From Gilvirhabdus luticola (lineage in GTDB: Bacteria; Bacteroidota; Bacteroidia; Flavobacteriales; Flavobacteriaceae): a DNA stretch of 64,000 nt. The position numbers and the translations under genes were made by a program. The stretch is taken from assembly GCF_032583975.1 (NCBI RefSeq), contig NZ_JAWHTF010000001.1; one strand, written 5' to 3'. This document shows positions 52,641 through 62,539 of this stretch, piece after piece; the stretch's first letter is position 1, and every line of letters begins with the position of its first letter. The notes beneath the pieces were generated by a model, which was given only the letters and a program-made list of their open reading frames with translations, did not search any database and was not told the DNA's origin.

Positions 52641-53669
52641 TTAATTATTTGTAGTTTCAAATTGTTCTTTAACCCATTTAGAAATCAAACTTGCCCATTC
52701 TTCATCATCGTTCAAACATGGGATGGTTGTAAAAGTTTCTCCTCCCATTTCTTCAAATATTTCTTTTCCTTCCATAGCAATTTCTTCAAGCGTTTCCAAA
52801 CAGTCACTTACAAATGCAGGTGTCACGATAGCCATATTTTTTATGCCATTTTTTCCCATACGTTCAATCGTTCTATCTGTATATGGCTGTAACCATGGGT
52901 CAAATCCTAAACGCGATTGAAAAGATGTAGAAAACGTTCCTTCTTTAAATTGAAGTCTTTCAGCTACTAATCTAGTAACTTCTAAACATTGATGTCTGTA
53001 ACAAAATTGATGTGCTTTACTAGGTGTAATGCAACAACTTCCATCAATTTTACAATGTGATTTTGTGATATCGCTTTTTTTAATGTGCCTTTCTGGTACA
53101 CCATGGTACGAGAATAAAATATGCTCATAATTGATGCCTTGTAGGTGTTTCTTAATAGAGTTGGAAAGTAATTCGATATAATCTGGCTTATTATAAAATG
53201 CAGGAATAGAACTTAATTTTAAATTTGGAAAATAGTCTTGTTTCAACTGTTCTGCCAGTACTAAAATAGTTTCAGTAGTAGCCATTGCAAACTGTGGATA
53301 CAAAGGAAACAATATGACTTCTTCTACCTCTTTATCTACAAGTTCTTGAAGCCCTTTTTTTATAGTCATGCTTCCATATCTCATAGCTAATGCCACTGGC
53401 ACCTTCAGTTGCTTTTGCACTTTCTTCTTTAAGCGTTCTGAAATTACTATAAGAGGTGACCCTTCTTCCCACCAGATCTTTTTGTAAGCTGCGGCAGAAG
53501 CTTTTGGTCGGGTTTTTAAAATTATTCCTCTTACAAGCAAAGCTCTTGCAACATATGGAATATCTATAACACGTTCATCCATTAAAAATTCGCCTAAATA
53601 CTTTTTTACATCCTTTGGGTTGTAGCTGTCTGGAGAACCCAAATTGATAAGTAAAACACCTTTTTTCAT
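52641..53669 (-). CDS. hemH: ferrochelatase
   Basis: 342 aa. Inserts Fe(II) into protoporphyrin, last step of protoheme synthesis. Family motifs: VLLINLGSPDSYNPKDVKKYL, HILFSYHGVPERHIKKSD with the catalytic His, and FQSRLGFDPWLQPYTD with the conserved Glu/Asp region downstream (VSDCLETLEEI). Precedes hemJ on the same strand (17 bp gap). Confidence 0.95.
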   Translation of the reverse strand: MKKGVLLINLGSPDSYNPKDVKKYLGEFLMDERVIDIPYVARALLVRGIILKTRPKASAAAYKKIWWEEGSPLIVISERLKKKVQKQLKVPVALAMRYGSMTIKKGLQELVDKEVEEVILFPLYPQFAMATTETILVLAEQLKQDYFPNLKLSSIPAFYNKPDYIELLSNSIKKHLQGINYEHILFSYHGVPERHIKKSDITKSHCKIDGSCCITPSKAHQFCYRHQCLEVTRLVAERLQFKEGTFSTSFQSRLGFDPWLQPYTDRTIERMGKNGIKNMAIVTPAFVSDCLETLEEIAMEGKEIFEEMGGETFTTIPCLNDDEEWASLISKWVKEQFETTNN

Positions 53670-53833
53670 TTACTTTATTTCATTACTTTCTTGATAATTC
53701 AACTTTGGTCGTTTATTATTTACATATTCTTGAAAAATTCCACAGGATATGGTTATATGGACTAAAGAATTTAAATGTTTATTCTTTGATAGAGCTTCAA
53801 TTTCTGGGGTTAAATATTTCATCTAAACTATTC

Positions 53834-54754
53834 TTAATTTATGGATTGCACATATTTTTTAGGAGTCGTTCCATATTTCTTTTTGAAAGCCGAAATAAAA
53901 TGACTTGCTGTGCTATAGCCAACCTTTAAGCCTACCTCATTAACATTGTTATCACCAGTTTCTAAAAGCTTTCTTGCCACTTCCATTTTATAATCGAACA
54001 AAAAACTAAAAACTGAATCGCCATAAATTTGTTTAAATCCTTCCTTAAGCTTTTTTAAACTTAACTGTATTTCGTCAGCGAGTTCTTGTAAGGTAGGCGG
54101 TTCTGCCATTCTTGAAATGATAATATCTTTTGCTTTTCTAATCTTAATTACATTGGTCTCGTCAACCAAAAAAGGGCATTGTTCAACATTAGTGTCTTCA
54201 CTTCTGTTAAAGTATAAACTCAATAGTTCATAAGTCTTCCCTTTAAAATATAAGGTCTTGATTGACCGATTTAGATTAAAGTTAATAAGCTGATTAAGAA
54301 CAATAGCCATAGATGGAGTTATCTTTCCGTCTTTATAATATTTCTTTCCTTTATTTTCAGGACTCAAAAAGGTAATATAATCTGCTTCTTGAGAAAATAA
54401 ACCATGAAACTTCTTTATAGATATAATGACTGTCAGCAACCATGAATTAGGACTGATCTCAAGATTTAAAGGTAGTTCTCGATTAGGGTTATATAGCAAC
54501 AATGAGTTTTCTTCAAGAATATCTAAAGTATAGCTTCCATTGTTAAATTTAAATTTACTAGATCCTTTTATGCAAAAATGAAATTGAATAAAATTACAAT
54601 CAACATCCCGTGATGCATATTGCTCCTCGCTACTTGAGTTTTTAAACGTAAGTACTTCAAAATCATCATCAATTGCAACTTTATGGAAAGTACTTTCTGC
54701 GTTATTTTTTTGAATCAAATTCACACTATTGTCTTTTATATTATTTAGATTCAT
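53834..54754 (-). CDS. AraC-family regulator beside the heme genes
   Basis: 306 aa. N-terminal sensing domain (FIQFHFCIKGSSKFKFNNGSY, NSLLLYNPNRELPLNLE) and C-terminal HTH pair (PTLQELADEIQLSLKKLKEG and NVNEVGLKVGYSTASHFISAFKKKYG). Divergent from hemA with a 173-bp shared upstream region containing direct repeats. Control of heme genes is a reasonable inference from position. Confidence 0.88.
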   Translation of the reverse strand: MNLNNIKDNSVNLIQKNNAESTFHKVAIDDDFEVLTFKNSSSEEQYASRDVDCNFIQFHFCIKGSSKFKFNNGSYTLDILEENSLLLYNPNRELPLNLEISPNSWLLTVIISIKKFHGLFSQEADYITFLSPENKGKKYYKDGKITPSMAIVLNQLINFNLNRSIKTLYFKGKTYELLSLYFNRSEDTNVEQCPFLVDETNVIKIRKAKDIIISRMAEPPTLQELADEIQLSLKKLKEGFKQIYGDSVFSFLFDYKMEVARKLLETGDNNVNEVGLKVGYSTASHFISAFKKKYGTTPKKYVQSIN

Positions 54755-54785
54755 TCTATTTTAATTGCCCCAAATATATTGAATT

Positions 54786-54837
54786 TACTACAAAAATAGT
54801 ATAAATACGAAATATCCAATATGAAATACTACAAAAA
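54786..54837. promoter_or_regulatory. direct repeats in the AraC/hemA intergenic region
   Basis: TACTACAAAAA occurs at 54786-54796 and 54827-54837 (41 bp apart). Between them TACGAAATA (54806-54814) and TATGAAATA (54820-54828) form a second direct repeat with 14-bp spacing. Tandem direct repeats are the usual layout of AraC-family sites. Binding by the adjacent regulator is inference. Confidence 0.4.
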
Positions 54838-54927
54838 ACCATCAACGATACTAAAAGTTCTTCTGGCGTTATTTTTTTAGCATTAAGGCTTATAAATTTG
54901 TTGTTTCGTTTTATTCTGTTCATTATT

Positions 54928-56184
54928 ATGGATTATAATACCGCTGCAAAAGGAAATTCCTTTTATACTATTGGGTTAAGCTACAAAAAAGCTGATGCCA
55001 AAGTTAGAGGTGATTTTAGTTTAGATGAAAAGACTAAACAAATTCTACTTGAACAGGCTAAAGAAAACAACATTGAAAGCCTTATTATTGCTTCAACTTG
55101 TAATAGAACAGAACTTTATGGTCATGCACAACATCCTTTTCAACTCATAAAACTATTATGTGATAATACCAGAGGAACTCTTGAAGAATTTCAAAAAGTA
55201 GCTTATGTTTACAAAAACAAGGAAGCTATTTCTCATATGTTTAGAGTAGGTTCTGGGCTTGATAGTCAGATTCTTGGTGACTTCGAAATAATATCTCAAT
55301 TAAAAACCAGCGCGCGTATATCAAAAAAGTATGGTTTGTTGAATGCATTTTCAGAACGTTTAATTAATGCTGTAATTCAAGCCAGTAAGCGTATAAAAAC
55401 AGAAACAGAAATTTCATCCGGAGCAACTTCTGTTTCATTTGCTTCGGTTCAATATATACTTAAGAACATAGAAAATGTTTCTTCTAAAAATATTTTATTG
55501 TTTGGAACAGGAAAAATTGGCAGAAACACCTGCGAAAACCTTATTAAGCATACTAAAAACAGTCATATCACATTAATTAATAGGACTAAAGACAAAGCAG
55601 AAAAAATTGCTGGTAAGTTTAATTTAATTGTTAAAGACTATGGCGATTTACAAGAAGAAATAAACAAGACTGATATCCTGATTGTTGCAACGGGAGCTCA
55701 AAACCCAACCATCGACAATTACATCATACAAACGAACAAACCTCTTTTAATATTAGATCTTTCAATTCCAAAAAATGTTGATGAAAATGTTGATGAATTA
55801 GATAACGTATCACTAGTTCATTTAGATCATTTGTCGCAAATCACAGATGAAACATTAGAAAACAGAAAAGCTCATATTCCTATAGCAGAAGATATTATTA
55901 ATAATATAATGTCTGAATTTATTTCGTGGTTAGAAACTAGAAAATTCGCGCCAACAATTCATGCGTTAAAAGGCAAATTGTTGGAATTCAAAAATTCTGA
56001 ATTGGAAGCACAAAGAAAAAAAATGCTGAACTTTAATGAAGATCAAGCAGAACTCATAAGTAATAATATTATCCAAAAAATAACCAATCATTTTGCACAT
56101 CATCTAAAAGACGACGAATTTCCAACCGACGAAAGCCTTGAATTGATAAAAAAAGTGTTTCAACTTGAAAGCACGACAGAATGA
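54928..56184 (+). CDS. hemA: glutamyl-tRNA reductase
   Basis: 418 aa from ATG 54928; the frame extends upstream to a TTG, adding ten hydrophobic residues not found in the family. Reduces Glu-tRNA to glutamate-1-semialdehyde, the first committed step of C5 heme synthesis. Catalytic Cys58 in ASTCNRTELYG; NADPH site LLFGTGKIGRNTCENL; dimerisation domain at the C-terminus. Its stop overlaps hemC by four bases (ATGA). Confidence 0.95.
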   Translation: MDYNTAAKGNSFYTIGLSYKKADAKVRGDFSLDEKTKQILLEQAKENNIESLIIASTCNRTELYGHAQHPFQLIKLLCDNTRGTLEEFQKVAYVYKNKEAISHMFRVGSGLDSQILGDFEIISQLKTSARISKKYGLLNAFSERLINAVIQASKRIKTETEISSGATSVSFASVQYILKNIENVSSKNILLFGTGKIGRNTCENLIKHTKNSHITLINRTKDKAEKIAGKFNLIVKDYGDLQEEINKTDILIVATGAQNPTIDNYIIQTNKPLLILDLSIPKNVDENVDELDNVSLVHLDHLSQITDETLENRKAHIPIAEDIINNIMSEFISWLETRKFAPTIHALKGKLLEFKNSELEAQRKKMLNFNEDQAELISNNIIQKITNHFAHHLKDDEFPTDESLELIKKVFQLESTTE

Positions 56185-57755
56185 AAACTATTAGAATAGG
56201 TACTCGTGACAGTCAACTAGCTCTTTGGCAAGCAAAAATCGCACAACAACAACTTGAAGCTTTAGGTCATAAAACTGTTATAGTACCATTAAAATCTACT
56301 GGAGATTTAGTATTAGACAAGCCTCTTTATCAACTTGGAATTACTGGAATTTTTACAAAAACTTTAGACATAGCCATGCTTAATGGTGATATTGATATTG
56401 CTGTACATTCCTTAAAGGACGTACCAACTGTTTTACCTGAAGATATAGTTCAAGTCGCTGTTTTAAAAAGAGGAAATGTAAAAGACATGCTCGTTTACAA
56501 AAAAAATGAAGAGTTCATGTCTCAAAAAGATGCAATTATCGCGACTGGAAGTTTACGCAGAAGATCTCAATGGTTAAATAGGTATCCTACACACACTATT
56601 GTAGATTTACGAGGCAATGTTAATTCTAGGCTACAAAAACTAGAAAATAATAAAGAATGGAATGGAGCTATTTTCGCTGCGGCTGGTTTAGGAAGGTTGA
56701 ATCTAAAACCAGAAACTTCAGATAATTTAGATTGGATGATTCCTGCGCCAGCTCAAGGAGCAATCATGATTACGGCCTTGAAGAATGATGAAGAAATTAA
56801 GGCCATCTGTCAAGAAATTAACCACGAAGAAACCGAAGTTTGCACTTCAATAGAACGTGCGTTTTTAAATTTACTTGAAGGAGGATGCACGGCTCCAATT
56901 GGAGCGTTGGCTTATATTAAAAATGAAGAGGTCAATTTTAAAGGTGTTTTGTTAAGCCCTGATGGAAGCAAAAAAATTGAGGTTAATCGTTCAGAAAAAT
57001 TAGGTAATCACCACAATATTGCAAGATTTGCTTCCGACTATATTATTGAACATGGTGGAAAGCGACTTATGGATGATATTAAGCTCACTGTCAAAAAAGC
57101 AAATGTGTATTCTACTAAAAAAATAACAGAAGCACAGAAATTTCTATTTAATAATAATCTGGTTGTAGAAAGTAATGATGCCATTAAAATTAGTTTAAAT
57201 AGAATCCCCATAACTCTTTTAAAATCACCTGTTGAAAACGTCATAATAACCAGTAAAAATGCTGTTGAAGCAATTTTGAACAATTGCCCTAAAGAAGATT
57301 TAAAGTTTAAAAATATTTACTGCGTTGGACGTCGTACCAAACGTATGATTGAAGATAAAATTGGCCAAGTAAAGTATTCTGCTAAAAACGCCAAAGCGTT
57401 AGCAGAATATTTGGTTAAATATTTGGAAGGCACAGAAGTTACTTATTTCTGTAGCGATTTAAGATTAGATGAATTACCAACTATTTTATCTGAAAACAAT
57501 ATAACCGTCTATGAAGTTGAAGCTTACCAAACAAAATATGATTCTATAAAAATAGATCCCAATATAGAAAGTGTAATGTTTTATAGCCCTTCAACAGTTC
57601 AAGGGTTTTTAAAGAAAAACAAGGCAGAAAGTATTGCCTTTTGTATTGGAGAAACTACCGCAAAAGAAGCTTCAAAATATTTCAAAAAAGTTTATACTGC
57701 AAAAGTACCAACCGTTGAAAGTGTTATTGAATTGGTAAACAATCATTATATATAA
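56181..57755 (+). CDS. hemC: fused hydroxymethylbilane synthase / uroporphyrinogen-III synthase
   Basis: 524 aa, against about 310 for HemC alone. Residues 1-300: RIGTRDSQLALWQA, VHSLKDVPT, ATGSLRRRSQW, and the dipyrromethane-binding Cys236 in LLEGGCTAPIGA. Residues about 315-524 match HemD: VIITSKNAVEAI, IYCVGRRTKRMIED, EAYQTKYDS, VMFYSPSTVQGFLKK, CIGETTAKEASKY. One polypeptide thus carries both steps from porphobilinogen to uroporphyrinogen III, which limits escape of the unstable hydroxymethylbilane. Confidence 0.95.
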   Translation: MKTIRIGTRDSQLALWQAKIAQQQLEALGHKTVIVPLKSTGDLVLDKPLYQLGITGIFTKTLDIAMLNGDIDIAVHSLKDVPTVLPEDIVQVAVLKRGNVKDMLVYKKNEEFMSQKDAIIATGSLRRRSQWLNRYPTHTIVDLRGNVNSRLQKLENNKEWNGAIFAAAGLGRLNLKPETSDNLDWMIPAPAQGAIMITALKNDEEIKAICQEINHEETEVCTSIERAFLNLLEGGCTAPIGALAYIKNEEVNFKGVLLSPDGSKKIEVNRSEKLGNHHNIARFASDYIIEHGGKRLMDDIKLTVKKANVYSTKKITEAQKFLFNNNLVVESNDAIKISLNRIPITLLKSPVENVIITSKNAVEAILNNCPKEDLKFKNIYCVGRRTKRMIEDKIGQVKYSAKNAKALAEYLVKYLEGTEVTYFCSDLRLDELPTILSENNITVYEVEAYQTKYDSIKIDPNIESVMFYSPSTVQGFLKKNKAESIAFCIGETTAKEASKYFKKVYTAKVPTVESVIELVNNHYI

Positions 57756-57774
57756 ACAGTTTAAGGCAAAAAAT

Positions 57775-58806
57775 ATGATTAATAACGACTTATTTTTAAA
57801 AGCATTAAAGGGAGAAACCGTTGAGCGTCCGCCAGTTTGGATGATGAGACAAGCTGGTAGATATTTGCCTGAATTTATTGCGATTAGAGAAAAATATGAT
57901 TTCTTTACGCGTTGTAAAACGCCAGAATTAGCTAGTGAAATTACTGTTCAACCTATTCGTAGGTTCGGGATGGATGCAGCCATTTTGTTTTCTGATATTT
58001 TAGTCATTCCACAAGCCATGAATATTGAGGTGCAAATGAAACCAAATTTTGGTCCTTATTTACCAAATCCTATTCATTCACAAAAAGAGGTAGATAATGT
58101 TATTGTCCCTGATGTAAAGCAAGAATTAGATTATGTTTATCAAGCTATAAAAGCAACTAAAGAACTACTTAACAACGAAATTCCTTTAATTGGTTTTGCG
58201 GGTTCTCCTTGGACTATTTTATGTTATTGTGTAGAAGGTCAAGGTAGTAAAACATTTAATAAAGCAAAAGAATTTTGTTTTACCAATCCAGTTGCGGCAC
58301 ACCAATTATTACAAAAAATAACAGATACAACTATTGCCTATTTAAAAGAAAAGGTTCTAGCTGGTTGCAACGCTGTTCAAATTTTTGATTCTTGGGGAGG
58401 CATGCTTTCTCCAACAGATTATCAAGAATTTTCATGGCAATATATCAACCAAATTATTGAAGCCTTAAAAGATTTAACTCCTGTAATTGCTTTTGGTAAA
58501 GGATGTTGGTTTGCATTGCATGAAATGTCAAAATCCAATGCGTCCGCTTTAGGAATCGACTGGACTTGCACTGCGCGAAATGCAAGATATTTAACTGGTG
58601 GAAATATTACACTTCAAGGAAATTTTGATCCTTCAAGATTATTATCTCCACCTTCAGAAATTAAAAAAATGGTTAGACAAATGATTGATGAGTTTGGTAA
58701 AGACAAATATATTGTCAACCTTGGTCACGGTATTTTACCAAATATTCCTTTAGAAAATGCTAAAGCCTTTGTTGATGCCGTAAAAGAATATGAACCTGTA
58801 TATTAG
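57775..58806 (+). CDS. hemE: uroporphyrinogen decarboxylase
   Basis: 343 aa, full length. RPPVWMMRQAGRYLPEF with the conserved Arg pair, DAAILFSDILVIP with the catalytic Asp, and GFAGSPWTILCY are the family signatures. Converts uroporphyrinogen III to coproporphyrinogen III in the cytoplasm. Nineteen bases after hemC(D). Confidence 0.96.
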   Translation: MINNDLFLKALKGETVERPPVWMMRQAGRYLPEFIAIREKYDFFTRCKTPELASEITVQPIRRFGMDAAILFSDILVIPQAMNIEVQMKPNFGPYLPNPIHSQKEVDNVIVPDVKQELDYVYQAIKATKELLNNEIPLIGFAGSPWTILCYCVEGQGSKTFNKAKEFCFTNPVAAHQLLQKITDTTIAYLKEKVLAGCNAVQIFDSWGGMLSPTDYQEFSWQYINQIIEALKDLTPVIAFGKGCWFALHEMSKSNASALGIDWTCTARNARYLTGGNITLQGNFDPSRLLSPPSEIKKMVRQMIDEFGKDKYIVNLGHGILPNIPLENAKAFVDAVKEYEPVY

Positions 58807-58814
58807 GTTTTAAT

Positions 58815-60173
58815 ATGAAAGAGCTAATTCAAAAATATAATATTCCAGGACCTCGCTATACCAGCTATCCAACTGTTCCGTTTTGGGACGAAAATGGTAT
58901 TGCCATAGATTCTTGGAAAAAATCTGTTGTAAAGGCTTTTAATGAAAGTAACGATTCTGAAGGCATAAGCTTATATATACATTTACCTTTTTGTGAAAGC
59001 TTATGCACATTCTGTGCTTGCCATAAGCGAATAACTGTACAGCACAGTGTTGAAGAACCATATGTAGACACTATTCTAAAAGAATGGGATTTGTACTGTG
59101 ATTTATTAATTGTTCGCCCAAAGATAAGAGAAATTCATCTTGGTGGTGGAACCCCAACTTTCTTTTCGTCAGAGAATTTAGAAAAACTTATACATGGAAT
59201 TTTTAAAAAAGCAGATAAGTTTGCTGAATTTGAATTAAGTTATGAAGGCCATCCCAATCACACTAATAAAGAGCAGTTACAAACCTTATACAATTTAGGT
59301 TCCAGAAGAAACAGTTTTGGTATTCAAGATTACGATCCAGTTGTTCAAAAAGCTATTCATAGAATTCAAAGTTTTGAACAGGTGAAAAAAGTCCATCATC
59401 TTTCAAAAGAGATTGGTTATACATCTATTAGTCATGATTTAATTTTTGGGCTTCCGTTTCAAACAGAAAGCTCCATTAGAGACAGTATTAAAAAAACTAT
59501 TGAATTAAAGCCTGATAGAATTGCTTATTACAGTTATGCTCATGTACCATGGATAAAAGGAGTTGGCCAAAGAGGTTTTGATGAAAACGATTTGCCAAAA
59601 GATGAAGAAAAGCGTCACTTATATGAACTAGGTAAAGATTTGTTTTTTGAAAACGGTTATGTAGAAATTGGAATGGACCATTTTGCATTACCAACCGATT
59701 CTCTATACGAATCGATGAAAAATAAAAAATTGCATCGCAATTTTATGGGTTATACTTCTGGCAAAACACAATTAATGATTGGCCTGGGAATGTCCTCTAT
59801 TAGTGATTCCTGGTATGGTTTTGCTCAAAACGAAAAGAAAGTAGAAACTTACGCGCAAAGGGTTAATCAAGGAAAGCTTCCTGTTTTTAGAGGCCATCTT
59901 TTAACCGAAACTGATTTGATTATAAGAAAGCACATTTTAGATTTAATGTGTAATTTAGAGACCATTTGGAACGAAAATCTTGACTCTCAAACTAAATACG
60001 AAATTATAGAACGTTTACAAGAAATGAAAGATGATGACTTGATTGAAGTGTTTGAAGAAAAATTGGTCATTAAAGAAAAAGGACGCATGTTTGTGCGTAA
60101 TATTTGTATGGCTTTCGATTTAAGATTGATTGATAAAAAACCAGAAACGAGAATTTTTTCAATGACCATTTAA
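58815..60173 (+). CDS. hemN: oxygen-independent coproporphyrinogen III oxidase
   Basis: 452 aa radical SAM enzyme. Cluster Cys C60-xxx-C64-xx-C67 (PFCESLCTFCACH) with the extra Cys69 typical of genuine HemN; GPRYTSYPTVPFW at the N-terminus and HLGGGTPTF follow. Oxidises coproporphyrinogen III without O2. Eight bases after hemE. No aerobic hemF is seen in the window. Confidence 0.95.
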   Translation: MKELIQKYNIPGPRYTSYPTVPFWDENGIAIDSWKKSVVKAFNESNDSEGISLYIHLPFCESLCTFCACHKRITVQHSVEEPYVDTILKEWDLYCDLLIVRPKIREIHLGGGTPTFFSSENLEKLIHGIFKKADKFAEFELSYEGHPNHTNKEQLQTLYNLGSRRNSFGIQDYDPVVQKAIHRIQSFEQVKKVHHLSKEIGYTSISHDLIFGLPFQTESSIRDSIKKTIELKPDRIAYYSYAHVPWIKGVGQRGFDENDLPKDEEKRHLYELGKDLFFENGYVEIGMDHFALPTDSLYESMKNKKLHRNFMGYTSGKTQLMIGLGMSSISDSWYGFAQNEKKVETYAQRVNQGKLPVFRGHLLTETDLIIRKHILDLMCNLETIWNENLDSQTKYEIIERLQEMKDDDLIEVFEEKLVIKEKGRMFVRNICMAFDLRLIDKKPETRIFSMTI

Positions 60174-60182
60174 CCATATAGT

Positions 60183-61172
60183 ATGTATCCATTAAGACGA
60201 AATAGAAGATTACGAAGTAGTGAAGCCATTCGTTCTTTGGTTCGTGAAACTACTATCACACCTAATGATTTTTTAGTGCCCCTTTTTATTGTAGAAGGAA
60301 AAGGGATTAAAGAAGAAATAGCTTCAATGCCTAATTATTTTAGGTTTAGTTTGGACTTACTTGACAAAGAAGTAAAAGAACTTTGGCGTTTAGGATTGAA
60401 AGCGGTCTTGCTATTTGTAAAAGTTCCTGACAACCTGAAAGACAATAAAGGCACAGAAGCATTAAATCCAAATGGTTTGATGCAACGCGCCATTAAAACT
60501 GTTAAAAATGCATGTCCAGACATGTTAGTGATGACAGATGTTGCACTTGATCCTTATTCATCTTATGGTCATGATGGTATTATTGAAAAAGGCAAAATTT
60601 TAAATGATGAAACGGTTGGTGTTTTATCAGAAATGAGTGTTTCTCACGCAAAAGAAGGTGCCAATTTTGTTGCTCCAAGCGATATGATGGATGGCAGAAT
60701 TCTTTCCATACGTGAAGCATTAGAAGAACAAGGGCATACTGATACTGGCATTATGAGCTATTCTGCAAAATATGCATCTGGTTTTTATGGGCCTTTTCGC
60801 GATGCTTTAGACTCTGCTCCTGTAGATGCTGAAGAAGTTCCAAAGAACAAGAAAACTTACCAAATGGATTATGCCAATCGTCTTGAAGCGCTCCGTGAAA
60901 CAGAAATGGATATTGACGAAGGCGCAGATATTGTAATGGTAAAACCTGGAATGGCCTATCTAGATATAGTCAGAGATGTAAAAAATAATTTTGATGTTCC
61001 GGTTGCTGTATATCAGGTTTCTGGTGAATATGCCATGATTAAAGCAGCAGCAGAAAGAGGTTGGTTAGACCATAATCAAATTATGATTGAAAGTACAATG
61101 GCTTTCAAACGTGCTGGAGCAGATATCATTGCTAGTTATTTTGCTAAAGATATTGTAAAATTGATTTCGTAA
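60183..61172 (+). CDS. hemB: delta-aminolevulinic acid dehydratase (porphobilinogen synthase)
   Basis: 329 aa. Schiff-base lysines K196 (MSYSAKYASGFYG) and K254 (VMVKPGMAYLD). The metal loop reads DVALDPYSSYGHDG without the three Cys of zinc enzymes, so it is the Mg-dependent type. Condenses two 5-aminolevulinate molecules. Nine bases after hemN; last gene of the heme operon. Confidence 0.96.
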   Translation: MYPLRRNRRLRSSEAIRSLVRETTITPNDFLVPLFIVEGKGIKEEIASMPNYFRFSLDLLDKEVKELWRLGLKAVLLFVKVPDNLKDNKGTEALNPNGLMQRAIKTVKNACPDMLVMTDVALDPYSSYGHDGIIEKGKILNDETVGVLSEMSVSHAKEGANFVAPSDMMDGRILSIREALEEQGHTDTGIMSYSAKYASGFYGPFRDALDSAPVDAEEVPKNKKTYQMDYANRLEALRETEMDIDEGADIVMVKPGMAYLDIVRDVKNNFDVPVAVYQVSGEYAMIKAAAERGWLDHNQIMIESTMAFKRAGADIIASYFAKDIVKLIS

Positions 61173-61201
61173 CTTTCAAGAAGACTAATTCGCTTGAATT
61201 C

Positions 61202-62485
61202 ATGCTTCGTATTAATCTTTTAATTGTTTACTTTTTTATTTTTTCTGCATTAATAGCGAATGCTCAACTTGCCCATGATACTCCCGAATCTGTTGGGTTA
61301 AATTCAAAGTTTATTCAACCCAAAATAGACTCAATAATTACTGCTGGAATTAAACAAGAAGCTTTCCCTGGCGCTCAACTTTTGGTTGCCAAGAAAGGAA
61401 AAATCATATTTCACAAGGCTTATGGTTATCATACTTATGATAGTATTCAAAAAGTTGCACTAGACGATATTTATGATTTGGCCTCGGTTACTAAAATAAC
61501 TGGTCCACTGCCAGCTTTAATGAAACTTTATGAAGAAGGCAAATTAGATTTGGATAAACCTTTTAGTACTTACTGGAAGTCTTGGAAACATAGAAAAGAC
61601 AAAAAAGATATTACGCTACGTGAATTATTGGCTCATCAATCGGGTTTGCAATCCTATATTGTTTTTCTAAATGAAGTAACTAAAAACGGAAAGGTAAAAA
61701 AACGATTTATCAGATATAAAAAATCGAAACGATTTTCTAAACTAGTTTACACCAATATTTATGCAAATAATCGTTTCAAAAATGTAATGTTTAGAAAAAT
61801 TAAAAAATCTGAAGTAAACTCAAAAAAAGTTTATCTGTATTCAGGAATGGCATCATTAATTTATCCACAATTAATTGAAGATATTACTCGCACGCCTTAT
61901 CAAACTTACCTAGAGAAAAACTTTTATGAACCATTAGGGTGTAAAACTTTAGCTTATCTACCTTCTGAAAGAGATTTTAAAAATCGTATCGTTCCAACAG
62001 AAATTGACACTATTTTCAGAAAAGAACTAACCACTGCTTACGTTCATGATGAAAATGCAGCTTTATTAGGTGGAGTTTCAGGAAATGCTGGATTGTTCGG
62101 TAGTGCATTAGACTTGGCTATTATTATGCAAATGTATTTGCAAAAAGGTGAATACAACGGAAAACAATATTTAAAACCTTCTACCGTAAATGAGTTTACT
62201 CGAATTCAATATCCTGAAAATAATAACCGAAGAGGTTTAGGTTTTGACAAACCATTGATTGGTAACGATACCTTAAGCATTGATAAAGCTTATCCTGCGC
62301 CAGAAGTGAGTCCTAAAAGTTTTGGTCATTCAGGTTTTACTGGAACATTTGTCTGGGCAGATCCTAAAACTGAATTAGTTTTTGTGTTTTTATCCAATCG
62401 TGTTTACCCTTCTAGAACCCATAGAAATATTTATGATTTAAATATTCGCCCAGCCTTACAAGAAGTTTTTTATTTGGCAGAATAA
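61202..62485 (+). CDS. exported serine hydrolase, beta-lactamase/class C PBP family
   Basis: 427 aa with a signal peptide ending ANAQ. Nucleophile S95 and K98 in LASVTKITG; a YSG in KVYLYSGMAS takes the place of the Tyr-x-Asn motif; third motif HSGFTGT replaces KTG. It has the fold of esterases and D-aminopeptidases of this family (EstB-like) rather than a true resistance beta-lactamase. Periplasmic; substrate unknown. Confidence 0.88.
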   Translation: MLRINLLIVYFFIFSALIANAQLAHDTPESVGLNSKFIQPKIDSIITAGIKQEAFPGAQLLVAKKGKIIFHKAYGYHTYDSIQKVALDDIYDLASVTKITGPLPALMKLYEEGKLDLDKPFSTYWKSWKHRKDKKDITLRELLAHQSGLQSYIVFLNEVTKNGKVKKRFIRYKKSKRFSKLVYTNIYANNRFKNVMFRKIKKSEVNSKKVYLYSGMASLIYPQLIEDITRTPYQTYLEKNFYEPLGCKTLAYLPSERDFKNRIVPTEIDTIFRKELTTAYVHDENAALLGGVSGNAGLFGSALDLAIIMQMYLQKGEYNGKQYLKPSTVNEFTRIQYPENNNRRGLGFDKPLIGNDTLSIDKAYPAPEVSPKSFGHSGFTGTFVWADPKTELVFVFLSNRVYPSRTHRNIYDLNIRPALQEVFYLAE

Positions 62486-62539
62486 CTAAAAATTGTGTGA
62501 AATTGATTTTGTAAATTAGCCTAAACTAATTACTATTTA

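Noticed and set aside
53705..53929. Plus-strand ORF between hemH and the AraC gene
   Set aside because: Half of it is antisense to the HTH end of the AraC gene, and the rest shows no protein pattern.
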